Assembly (NCBI GenBank): GCA_934675095.1
Contig: CAKUPC010000047.1
Span: forward strand, 1 to 14,220
Length of the DNA stretch: 14,220 nucleotides
Direction: 5' to 3'
Origin: an uncultured Bacteroidales bacterium
GTDB taxonomy: Bacteria; Bacteroidota; Bacteroidia; Bacteroidales; UBA932
Below are positions 1-8,200 of this stretch, piece by piece. A model generated the notes under the pieces. It made no database searches. It saw only the letters and a program-made list of their open reading frames with translations, and had not been told where the DNA came from. Numbering within the stretch: the first letter of the stretch is position 1; each line of letters opens with the position of its first letter. The position numbers and the translations under genes are program-made.

Positions 1-1032
1 GAATGAACCCCAGTATTCACGATATTCAGGGCTGTCGGTCGTACACTGGAAATATTCCGTCTCCCCGGTTTCCCCGTTGATGAAGTCGAAGGTAAGTTTC
101 CACGGAATCATGGAGTAACAGTTTATCTGTGAGGATATTCCCATTCTGTCCATGAACTCCACCCATTTGTCAAAGATTTCAAAATCATATTCCCATCGCC
201 CGTCGGCGAACTTTGTCTTGCGCACCATCGAGCCGAAGGCGTCTTCCGTCTGCCCGTTCCATGGACGGTCAAGCACCGTGGCCGTCACCACTTTCTGACC
301 GGCATCGGCGAGCAGCCTCATCACCGGCTCCATCGCGCGGAAATGCTCATCGCTCCAGAGTTCCACGCCGTGATACCTCGCGACTGAATAGGGATTCTGC
401 CACAAGTCGAGATGGAACTTCCACGCGGACGGTTCCGGAAGCACGTTCTCACAGACCTCAAGCCTTATCGGAAGCGAGACACCGCCGAAGATTCCAGTGC
501 GGAGCCTGAGCTGCCCCTCGTAAGTCCCCGGCTTCGTGTCTGCGGGAACGGAAACGTTGAGCCAGACTGGCTGGCAGATGTCGGAAGCGGCCCTGTCAAG
601 CCTGTCCGAACTGATGCGGTCGGCTATGTAGAGTGAGTCCATCTTTCCGCGCGGACGCTGGTCGCACTGGCAGAAATCCCCGTTCAGCACATCTCCCATC
701 ACATATTCCACGAACGACGCGCGGACGCACCCCTCAGGAATGACGCCGCCGTCCTCGCCCTTGAGTTCAGTGACCGTAAGGCGGATGTCGCGAAGTTCCC
801 GGTCCGGGAGCAGAACCGCCTGGGCGGAAACCTTCTCGCCCCTCCACGCCGGGTATTCAAAGGCGCAGTCCTTCAGAAGCAGCTGGCCGGAGTTCTCCTT
901 TTCCGGCTCCGCAGCGGAGCGTGTGAACTGGTTGTCGGTGCTTGTCCATACGAAGACCGCGCTCCTTGTGGAGCATGCGCCGAGACAAATGGACAATGCC
1001 ATGCACGGCAGAAAAATTGGCTTGAGTCTCAT
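1..1032 (-). CDS. GH123-like (DUF4091 family) lipoprotein, 5' part, runs off the left edge
   Basis: Reading the minus strand from the ATG at 1032 gives 344 open codons that continue past the window edge. The N-terminus is a lipoprotein signal: Lys4, a hydrophobic stretch and the lipobox L17-G-A-C20, so the mature protein should be anchored in a membrane, probably on the outer membrane or cell surface. After an N-terminal beta-rich region (about residues 30-190) comes a stretch typical of Bacteroidales DUF4091/GH123-type glycosidases, with HLDLWQNPYSVARY, LLADAGQKVVTATV, DRPWNGQTEDAFGS and INCYSMIPW motifs. Characterised GH123 enzymes are beta-N-acetylgalactosaminidases using a catalytic Asp-Glu pair; that pair would lie beyond the window, so activity and substrate cannot be judged here. 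Many DUF4091 proteins have no proven substrate. It is divergent from sppA and has its own promoter candidate. The family call is from motif recognition. Confidence 0.8.
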   Translation of the reverse strand, partial: MRLKPIFLPCMALSICLGACSTRSAVFVWTSTDNQFTRSAAEPEKENSGQLLLKDCAFEYPAWRGEKVSAQAVLLPDRELRDIRLTVTELKGEDGGVIPEGCVRASFVEYVMGDVLNGDFCQCDQRPRGKMDSLYIADRISSDRLDRAASDICQPVWLNVSVPADTKPGTYEGQLRLRTGIFGGVSLPIRLEVCENVLPEPSAWKFHLDLWQNPYSVARYHGVELWSDEHFRAMEPVMRLLADAGQKVVTATVLDRPWNGQTEDAFGSMVRKTKFADGRWEYDFEIFDKWVEFMDRMGISSQINCYSMIPWKLTFDFINGETGETEYFQCTTDSPEYREYWGSF

Positions 1033-1051
1033 ATAATCATTTTTGATTTTG

Positions 1052-1083
1052 CGAAGTTACTCACAAACCCCGGAATCGGCAAA
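1052..1083 (-). promoter_or_regulatory. Candidate Bacteroidetes-type promoter for the GH123-like gene
   Basis: On the minus strand there is TTTG (1080-1083), a 20-nt spacer, then TAACTTCG (1052-1059), one mismatch from the Bacteroidetes -7 consensus TAnnTTTG. It sits about 20 nt upstream of the ATG at 1032, so the leader would be short. This is consensus matching only. Confidence 0.4.
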
Positions 1084-1169
1084 ATTTATTTTTGTTTGCA
1101 CTTTATATCATAATCCGTCTATTCTCGTTGAAATGAACCGATTTTTCTAAAAAATATCCCCATTTTTCA

Positions 1170-1177
1170 TAACTTTG
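1170..1177 (+). promoter_or_regulatory. Candidate -7 element for sppA
   Basis: TAACTTTG matches the Bacteroidetes -7 consensus TAnnTTTG exactly and lies 87 nt upstream of the sppA ATG. The -33 box is weak (TTTC at 1144-1147, one mismatch, 22-nt spacer). The rest of the 232-nt divergent intergenic region (1033-1264) is AT-rich with no other feature I can support. Confidence 0.45.
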
Positions 1178-1264
1178 CGCATTATTGTAATATCAATGTC
1201 AGATTGTTCGTGGACATTTGGCAAGCATTCATAGGATTAGAAAAAAAATAAAAACGTAAAGATT

Positions 1265-3046
1265 ATGAAAGACTTTGTAAAAATGCTTCTGGCCGTGGTG
1301 GCCGGGATGCTGATTTTTTCGGTAATCTGGGTAATTATGATGTTCAGCTTCATCGGCTCCGTCGCCGCGCTGTCATCGTCGGACACGCCCGTGATTGCCA
1401 AGGAGGGCGTACTCAACATGGACCTCTCGAACATCGTGCTGAGCGAGCAGGACCAGCCGTTCAACCTTAACGGAGTGTTCTCCAAGGGCACGCAACCCAC
1501 GAGCGTCGGGATGTGGAACGCGGTGCAGGCCGTAAAAATGGCCGCCGCAGACCCCGGAATCAGGTTCATATATCTCCGTCCGGACGGAATTTCGGGAGGA
1601 ATTGCCGAAATTGAGGAGTTCCGCAAGGCCCTCGCGGACTTCAGGCTCAGCGGAAAGGCAATCGTGGCGTTCACGGAGAACCCTTCCAACGCGAGCTACT
1701 ATCTCGCCAGCGTTGCCGACAAGGTCTATGTCACAGGCAGCAAGGGCGGCATGAACACCCTCATCGGACTGTCCTCGCAGATGTATTTCCTCAAGGACAT
1801 ACTCGACAGGCTCGGAGTGAATATGCAGCTCATCCGTCACGGAAAGTACAAATCAGCCGGCGAGATGTACATCAAGAACAAGATTTCTCCGGAGAACTAC
1901 GAGCAGAACCAGGTCATGATAAGATCAATCTGGAACAGCTGGGCATCGCAGATTGCGGTTTCACGCGGAATCGAGCTGTCGAAGCTTAACGAACTGATTG
2001 ACAATCTCGCACTCAACGAACCTGAGGATTTCGTGAAATACGGACTCGCCGACGAGATTCTTACGCGCGAACAAAGGGCGCAGAAACTCTGCACACTCTA
2101 CATGACCGATGACATCAACGACATCAGCTTCATTCCTTTTGAGGATTATGTCGCAGCCAAGACTTCCGCGCCTAAGTTCAGCACGAACCAGATTGCGGTC
2201 ATCTATGCCGACGGAGAAATTGTCGATGGACGCGAGGCTGAGAATGTCGCAGGAGACCGCTTCGCCGAAATCATCGCCTCAGTCCGCGAGAATGACATGA
2301 TCAAGGCAGTCGTTCTCCGCGTCAGCTCTCCGGGCGGAAGCGTCCTCGCCTCCGACAAGATCCGCAAGGAACTCCAGCTTCTCAAGGAAAAGAAGCCTCT
2401 CATCGCCTCCTACGGCAACTATGCGGCTTCAGGCGGATACTGGATTTCAGCCGGCTGCGACTACATTTTCTCCGACGCGACGACCCTCACCGGCTCAATC
2501 GGCGTGTTCAGCCTCATCCCTGATTTCGGAAAGACGGTCAAGGAGCTCGCCCACGTGAACGTGACATCCATCAACTCCAACAGACACAGCGATATGTACT
2601 CCGGGATGCGCGCGCTCGACAAGGACGAAATCGCCTACCAGCAGAAGAGCGTGGAGCACATCTACGACGAGTTCACCGGCATCGTGGCAGAGGGACGTGA
2701 CCTGCGCAAGACATACGTGGATTCAATCGCTCAGGGCCGCGTGTGGACAGGAGCCGACGCGATTAAGATCGGCCTCGTCGATGAAATCGGAGGTCTTGAG
2801 GCAGCGCTTCTCAAGGCGGCGAACACGGTCGATGGCAGCACAACCCTCGACAATTTCTACATCGCCTCCTACCCGGCAGCCCAGACCACATGGGAAGCCC
2901 TCCTCGCCGCATTCCAGGGCCAGAGCACCCCGGTAATCTTCGCCGGCACACCTCTCGAAGCCGTTGAAAAAGCCTTCCGCAACGTCAGCACCGCCCAGTC
3001 CGGCAAGGCCTACGCCCGCATGGAGAATGAGTATGTAATAAGGTAG
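1265..3046 (+). CDS. sppA: Signal peptide peptidase SppA, 67K type (protease IV)
   Basis: The 593-residue product has the usual length of the long, tandem-domain bacterial SppA. It is a membrane-anchored serine protease that cleaves residual signal peptides after their release by signal peptidase. A single N-terminal membrane segment (about residues 7-35) is followed by two peptidase S49 domains. The first carries the general-base lysine in RHGKYKSAGE (K196). The second carries the nucleophilic serine in YGNYAASGGYW (S389), preceded by VLRVSSPGGS. This split Lys/Ser dyad matches the arrangement known from E. coli SppA. The start ATG at 1265 leads directly into the membrane anchor. The gene is monocistronic, with its own promoter candidate and a strong terminator 26 nt after the stop. 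It appears intact and is probably a core chromosomal gene marking the left limit of the accessory region. Confidence 0.95.
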   Translation: MKDFVKMLLAVVAGMLIFSVIWVIMMFSFIGSVAALSSSDTPVIAKEGVLNMDLSNIVLSEQDQPFNLNGVFSKGTQPTSVGMWNAVQAVKMAAADPGIRFIYLRPDGISGGIAEIEEFRKALADFRLSGKAIVAFTENPSNASYYLASVADKVYVTGSKGGMNTLIGLSSQMYFLKDILDRLGVNMQLIRHGKYKSAGEMYIKNKISPENYEQNQVMIRSIWNSWASQIAVSRGIELSKLNELIDNLALNEPEDFVKYGLADEILTREQRAQKLCTLYMTDDINDISFIPFEDYVAAKTSAPKFSTNQIAVIYADGEIVDGREAENVAGDRFAEIIASVRENDMIKAVVLRVSSPGGSVLASDKIRKELQLLKEKKPLIASYGNYAASGGYWISAGCDYIFSDATTLTGSIGVFSLIPDFGKTVKELAHVNVTSINSNRHSDMYSGMRALDKDEIAYQQKSVEHIYDEFTGIVAEGRDLRKTYVDSIAQGRVWTGADAIKIGLVDEIGGLEAALLKAANTVDGSTTLDNFYIASYPAAQTTWEALLAAFQGQSTPVIFAGTPLEAVEKAFRNVSTAQSGKAYARMENEYVIR

Positions 3047-3071
3047 AACAAATAAACTGTCTCTGAATCAG

Positions 3072-3110
3072 AAAAGGCTCGCAGTGGTTTCCCTCCCGCG
3101 AGCCTTTTTT
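3072..3110 (+). terminator. Intrinsic terminator of sppA
   Basis: An 11-bp perfect stem, AAAAGGCTCGC (3072-3082) with GCGAGCCTTTT (3098-3108), encloses a 15-nt loop and runs into TTTTTT. It lies just after the sppA stop, and any start for the next gene at 3084 would fall inside it. That is one reason the downstream gene is given a later start. Confidence 0.85.
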
Positions 3111-3281
3111 GATTTATACCCCGAGAAATCCAAGTCCCGACATCAACAATATACATCGTTTCACATTCGACAGTCATTCTTCACCACATTTTTCTTTTTT
3201 TATATTTTATTTTTCTCTTTTCGAGGTTCCGTCAAGATTTTTTCATATATGTTCGCTGCTCATTCTAATTTTATTTGTATC

Positions 3282-4253
3282 ATGAGCGAATCATCAAACA
3301 ACATTTCAGAGAAAGGCGTTTTCGTCGACCTTACCTACGATGCCGGATTCAAGGCAGTCTTTGCAGACGAAGCCAACAAGCACCTCCTAATCAGACTCCT
3401 GAACTGCGTGTTGCCAAACGAAGCAAGAGTCAAGGACATCAAAAGATACCTTGACAGAGAGCAGGGAAGAGATACGCAAACCGGCAAACGAACACAACTT
3501 GACATTATTTGTGAGGGGATTTCCGGAGAAAGATTCCTCGTAGAGGTTCAAAGGAGTTACGAGGCCGCATTTTTCCAGCGCTGTGTCTATTACGCGTCCG
3601 GAGCATATCACATAAGCCTCAAAGAAACAGAGAAATATACTGCACTCCGACCTGTCTATTCAGTAGGATTCCTTAACTACAGGCTGTCACACGAAAAGGA
3701 TGAGTTATGGAATACGGACAACCTCATCTCACACTATATTTTTTCAGAAAAAAGAACCGGAGAGATTGCTCCGTCAACAATTTCTGTTACCTTTGTGGAA
3801 TTAGAAAGGTTTACAAAGAGCGAGAAATCTTGCAAAAGTGAATTGGACTGGCTGCTTTATGTGTTCCGCCACAGTTCTTCTTTGATGGAGATACCGGCAG
3901 AAATACGCTGCAGGCCATTCTTTAACAAACTGTTGGAAGCCTGTAGAATCGCCGCCTTTTCAGAAGACAAGAAACTAAACTACGAACGGAGTATGATGCT
4001 GGAACGTGACATAATTGCGCAGCGCGAATATGCGCAGGAAACCGGATATGCCGAAGGTCTGGAGAAAGGTATCAAAGAAGGTATCGAGAAGGGTATGGAA
4101 AGAGGCATGGAAAAAGGTATGGAAAAAGGTATGGAAAAAGGTATGGAAAAAGCCGGCATTGAACATGCCAAGAACTTACTGAAAGCCGGTGTCTCACCGG
4201 AAATAATTGCAAACTGCATAGGACTTGACATTGATACCGTAAAGTCGCTGTAG
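3282..4253 (+). CDS. Rpn family PD-(D/E)XK nuclease / putative transposase
   Basis: The product (323 aa from the chosen start) has the fold signature of the Rpn/PDDEXK_2 family: an N-terminal FVDLTYDAGFKAVFAD, then LDIICEG (D74) and FLVEVQ (E88-V-Q90) as the D...ExQ active-site variant, then a helical region. E. coli relatives are DNA endonucleases that raise RecA-independent recombination; whether they transpose is unproven. The reading frame is open upstream to 3084, but that stretch overlaps the sppA terminator and is phenylalanine-rich, so I choose ATG 3282 (MSESSNN...). Residues 259-290 are eight four-residue repeats of G-[LIM]-[EK]-[KER], followed by a C-terminal helical tail (AGVSPEIIANCIGL) common in this family. 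The gene is more AT-rich than sppA, consistent with horizontal spread. It lies immediately outside the left 99-nt repeat. Confidence 0.85.
   Translation: MSESSNNISEKGVFVDLTYDAGFKAVFADEANKHLLIRLLNCVLPNEARVKDIKRYLDREQGRDTQTGKRTQLDIICEGISGERFLVEVQRSYEAAFFQRCVYYASGAYHISLKETEKYTALRPVYSVGFLNYRLSHEKDELWNTDNLISHYIFSEKRTGEIAPSTISVTFVELERFTKSEKSCKSELDWLLYVFRHSSSLMEIPAEIRCRPFFNKLLEACRIAAFSEDKKLNYERSMMLERDIIAQREYAQETGYAEGLEKGIKEGIEKGMERGMEKGMEKGMEKGMEKAGIEHAKNLLKAGVSPEIIANCIGLDIDTVKSL
4056..4151 (+). repeat. In-frame tandem repeat, eight 12-bp units
   Basis: Eight consecutive 12-bp units lie within the Rpn gene. The first four have diverged; the last three are identical copies of GGTATGGAAAAA (4116-4151), and the one before differs by one base. 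Because 12 is a multiple of three, slippage would change the number of GMEK repeats without breaking the frame. Confidence 0.9.
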
Positions 4254-4295
4254 GATATGCCGTGAGCCCCCAAAGGTTACGACAGTGAAGAAATC

Positions 4296-4394
4296 TATAA
4301 AAAGAGAAAAACTTTCATATAAAAATCGATAAATCTTCGATTTGCCATTGACAATATTCGGGTTTGTACGGAAATTCGCCGTGCAGACCCGAAT
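4296..4394 (+). repeat. 99-nt repeat element, left copy, ending in a 16-bp hairpin
   Basis: This stretch aligns without gaps to 10594-10692 at about 79% identity by my count (78 of 99). It begins TATAAAAAGAGAAAAA, is AT-rich for about 60 nt, contains ATTGAC, then forms a hairpin. The hairpin stem is 4356-4371 with 4379-4394 (16 pairs including two G-U) around the 7-nt loop AAATTCG. It lies 42 nt after the Rpn stop and 42 nt before the recombinase ATG, so it could act as a terminator, a leader RNA structure or a dispersed palindromic repeat. No run of T follows the stem, which argues against a plain terminator. Confidence 0.8.
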
Positions 4395-4436
4395 CTCGTC
4401 TTGTTCCGGGTCGTGCGACTTGTAAAGATTCGGGCA

Positions 4437-5039
4437 ATGGTTTATGGATACATCAGAGTGAGCAGCGACAAGCAGACCGTCGAGAACCAGCGGTTTGAGA
4501 TTACCAATTTCTGTGCGCGTGAGAGTCTGAACATCGACGGCTGGATTGAGGAGACCATCAGCGGCACGAAGTCCTACAGCAAACGGCAGCTCGGGCAGCT
4601 GCTCAAAAGGGTGCAGAAAGACGACCTGATAATCTGCGCGGAGCTGTCGCGTCTCGGCAGGAACCTCTTCATGATTATGGAGATTCTGAACATCTGCATG
4701 ACCCGCGAGTGCAAAGTCTGGACAATCAAGGACAACTACCGCCTCGGCGAGGACATCCAGAGCAAGGTTCTCGCCTTTGCCTTCGGTCTCTCAGCGGAAA
4801 TCGAGCGCAACCTCATCAGCCAGCGGACAAAGGAGGCGCTCGCCCGCAAGAAGGCGGAAGGCGTCACGCTCGGACGCCCCAAAGGCAAAAAGACCGCCGT
4901 GGAAAAGCACAAGCTCTACCCCAAGCGCAACCTCATCGCGGAACTCCGGGCAATCGGAATGTCCCAGAACAAGATTGCCCAAATCTGCAAAGTTGACCGC
5001 AACACCCTCTCGCGGTTCATAAGGTTCAAAATGACATAA
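4437..5039 (+). CDS. Serine-type DNA invertase, Mpi family
   Basis: The product is a 200-residue small serine recombinase of the resolvase/invertase family. The N-terminal catalytic domain has the nucleophile in YIRVSS (S9, the serine after Val, as in Hin) and the arginines of ELSRLGRN (R72, R75). The long E helix contains SAEIERNLISQRTKEAL, and the C-terminus is a helix-turn-helix (MSQNKIAQICKVDRNTLSRF). The sequence closely resembles what I recall of Mpi, the B. fragilis invertase that flips capsule promoters. An upstream in-frame TTG at 4401 exists, but MVYGYIRVSS at 4437 matches the family start. The gene lies just upstream of a restriction-modification gene whose specificity end is duplicated in inverted orientation, so its likely job here is to invert that segment; this is inference. 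It has no clear terminator. Confidence 0.9.
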   Translation: MVYGYIRVSSDKQTVENQRFEITNFCARESLNIDGWIEETISGTKSYSKRQLGQLLKRVQKDDLIICAELSRLGRNLFMIMEILNICMTRECKVWTIKDNYRLGEDIQSKVLAFAFGLSAEIERNLISQRTKEALARKKAEGVTLGRPKGKKTAVEKHKLYPKRNLIAELRAIGMSQNKIAQICKVDRNTLSRFIRFKMT

Positions 5040-5100
5040 AAAAAGACCCGCCCCGGTTCGCTGTTCAAGTCAGTAAAAATATTGGCGCGACTCAAGAGTA

Positions 5101-5125
5101 TCGGTAATTTTGCAAAAATTACCGA
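5101..5125. promoter_or_regulatory. Palindrome overlapping a candidate -7 element upstream of the R-M gene
   Basis: An 11-bp perfect inverted repeat, TCGGTAATTTT (5101-5111) and AAAATTACCGA (5115-5125), has a 3-nt centre. TAATTTTG (5105-5112) inside it fits the Bacteroidetes -7 consensus TAnnTTTG exactly. A promoter buried in a palindrome suggests a repressor operator or a structured site, but neither is shown. It lies 156 nt before the R-M start. Confidence 0.45.
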
Positions 5126-5248
5126 GTAAATCTTGGTCATATAGGAATGTATGGCGGTAAACATCATAAGATAGCCGTGCCGAAAAACTTTGCCGTCAAG
5201 GGAAAAACAATGGCTATGTTTATGGGGCCATAATTCACAAAAGATTCT

Positions 5249-5256
5249 TATATTTG
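5249..5256 (+). promoter_or_regulatory. Candidate -7 element for the R-M gene
   Basis: TATATTTG matches TAnnTTTG exactly and lies 24 nt upstream of the ATG at 5281, the short-leader spacing often seen in this phylum. I see no good -33 box. With the palindromic candidate at 5105, the R-M gene may have two promoters. The intergenic region (5040-5280) has no gene I can support. Confidence 0.45.
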
Positions 5257-5280
5257 CAGTCAATCCCATAAGACACTGCA

Positions 5281-8200
5281 ATGCCAGACATCACTATTCT
5301 CAAGTCCCTCAACAGGGCATACCGCCAACAGCCCGTGGCAAAAGCCGATTTCGATACATTCAAAAGACAGCTGAAAATCTTTTACGAACAGATTGAAACC
5401 GTTGACACAGAAGAAAAAGTGAAGGGAGATCTTATGGATTTCCTGAAGCTGACTTTCTACGGGCAGGACTACAAAGTTTCGCCAAACGGCAAAATTGATT
5501 GCGCGATACACCTCGGAAACAGTGTGGAAGCCCCTGTAGGGGTCATCTTTGAGGTAAAGATGCCGACAAACGTCTCCGAAATGGCACAGCGCGGTAACTT
5601 GAACCGCAAGGCAGTGCAGGAACTGCTGCTCTATTGGCTGCGGGAAAGGGTATCTAAGCGCAACATTGCACTCAAGAAACTGATTGTCACCAACATCTAT
5701 GAATATTTCATCTTCGATGCCCAGGAGTTTGAGCGTGCATTCTTTTCCAACAAGAAACTGCTCAAGCGCTTTGACGAGTTCAACTCAGGAGTTCTGACAT
5801 CGGAGAAGACAGATTTCTTCTACAAGGAAATCGCTGCCCCATACATCGTCGAGGTTGCAGATTCTCTCGAATACACATGGTTCGACATCCGCGACTATCG
5901 TAAGGCGCTCGACCGAGGAGACGACCGCAAACTAATTGGTCTCTACAAGGTGTTCAGCCCGGAAAACCTGCTGAAGAAACAGTTTCAGACGGACAGCAAC
6001 AAACTGAATGTCAAGTTCTACAGCGAACTGCTGTACATAATCGGACTTGAGGAAATCGAGGACAAGGAAGGCAGCAGGCGCATCATCGCACGGAAGAAGC
6101 CGTCCGAACGCAACCGCGCCTCGCTCATCGAGAGTACAATCACGATTCTCGACTCCGAAGATTGGCTTGACAGGATAGAAAAGCTCTCTCGTTTCGGAGC
6201 GGACAGGGACGAGCAGCTGTTCAATGTGGCCCTGTCCCTCGTCATCAACTGGGTGAACAGGATTCTGTTCATGAAGCTGCTTGAGGCACAGATGCTGAAA
6301 TACCACAAGGGAGACGGGCTCTATGCCTTCATGAAGCCGCAGCTGATTACTGACTACGACGAACTGAACAAACTCTTCTTTCAGGTCCTTGCAAAACGTC
6401 CGCAGGACCGGCAGGAGCACATAAATGCGAAATACGGACGCATCCCCTACCTCAACAGCTCGCTTTTTGAACTCAGCCCTCTTGAACGGCAGACGCTCCG
6501 CATCAGCAACCTTGAAGACTCCGAAATGCCGCTTTTCTCCGGCACCGTGCTTCGGGACGGCAACAAGCCGCGTCACAAGACTCTTCCGACGCTTCGCTAT
6601 CTTCTCGAATTTCTTGATGCCTACGACTTTTCCGGCGAGGGCGCTGACGAGATTCATGAAAACGCAAAAACCCTCATCAATGCTTCGGTTCTCGGGCTCA
6701 TATTCGAAAAAATCAACGGCCACAAGGACGGTTCGGTGTTCACGCCGGGAGCAATCACGATGTGGATGAGCCGCGAAACTCTAAAGAGGGCTGTCGTCAG
6801 GAAGTTCAACGAGACTATGGGATGGACCTGTCGGGATTATGATGCCTTGCGGGACAAGGACATCGACGACATACCCCGCGCAAACGAAATCGTGGATTCA
6901 CTGCGAATCTGCGACCCGTCCGTAGGCTCCGGGCATTTTCTCGTGTCAGTGCTTAACGAAATTATATGGATTAAATATGACCTCGGCATTCTGATGGATC
7001 AGGACGGACGACGCATCAAGAAACAGGACTACAGCATCGTCATCGAAAACGACGAACTTATGGTGTCCGACGAGGAGGGAAATCCGTTTTCATATATCCC
7101 GGGAAACGCTGAAAGCCAGAGGGTTCAGGAGACATTGTTCACAGAGAAACGCAAAATCATCGAAAACTGCCTGTTCGGCGTCGATTTGAATCCGAATGCA
7201 GTGAACATCTGCCGTCTGCGTCTGTGGATTGAACTCCTGAAAAATGCGTTCTACACCAAGGAGAGCGGATTCACCGAACTTGAGACACTGCCGAACATTG
7301 ACATCAACATAAAGGTCGGCAACTCGCTGCTGCACAAGTTCGGACTCAATCAGGACATCAGCGAAATATTGCGCAAGACCGGTCTGTCCATCGGAGATTA
7401 TAAGCGTGCCGTGAGCAACTACAAGAACGCGCACAACAAGGAGGAAAAGCGCGAACTTGACGAGCTCATTCGCAGGATTAAGACAGGGCTCAAGACTGAA
7501 ATAAGCCGTCACGACCCGCTCCTGCTGCGCAAGACTGCGCTCGAGAAGGAACTCTACGACCTTGAAGCTCCCGAACTCTTTGAGGTCAGCCGCAAGGTGT
7601 CGGTGCAAAACGAAAAGAAGAAAAAGGCGCTGCGCGGCAAAATTGCGGAAATTCAGAAGGAACTTGACGAGATTCGCGACAACAGGATTTACATAGAGGC
7701 GTTCGAGTGGCGCATTGAGTTCCCCGAGGTTCTTAACGAGGACGGACGCTTCATCGGCTTCGACTGCATCATAGGCAATCCTCCGTACATCCAGCTCCAG
7801 AAAATGGGAGGCAGCGCCGATGCCCTCGCGAAGATGGGTTACAGGACTTATGAGCGTACCGGAGACATCTATTGCCTCTTCTATGAACTCGGCCATGACC
7901 TGCTGAAACCTGACGGAGAACTATGTTTCATTACCTCAAACAAGTGGATGCGGGCTGGCTACGGAGAGAAGACCCGCGCATTCCTGACCGGCAGCACGAA
8001 TCCGCTGCTGCTCATCGACTTTGCCGGAGTGAAGGTCTTTGAAAACGCCACCGTTGATACGAACATCCTACTTTTTTCCAAGTCGTCGAACGCCGGAGAC
8101 ACCCTCTGTGCGGTGGCCACAAACCAGAACCGGGATGTCATCAATAATATGAGCGATTTCCTTCAGCAGGCCGGGTGCCTCTGCGGCTTCTCCGGGAGCG

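Noticed and set aside
1373..1840. Long minus-strand open frames inside sppA, the R-M gene and recA
   Set aside because: They mirror the codon pattern of well-supported genes on the other strand and show no domain motifs.
3084..3281. N-terminal extension of the Rpn gene
   Set aside because: It overlaps the sppA terminator, is rich in Phe and Ser and does not resemble the family; the ATG at 3282 is the better start.
4254..4436. Mpi-style invertible promoter upstream of the invertase
   Set aside because: The inverted repeat here has only a 7-nt loop, far too close to enclose a promoter, so it is a hairpin and not an invertible segment.
5147..5233. A 28-codon ORF (MYGGKHHKIAVPKNF...) between the invertase and the R-M gene
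   Set aside because: Too short to judge, no recognisable family and no helix-turn-helix as expected of an R-M controller protein. It may be a leader peptide or chance.
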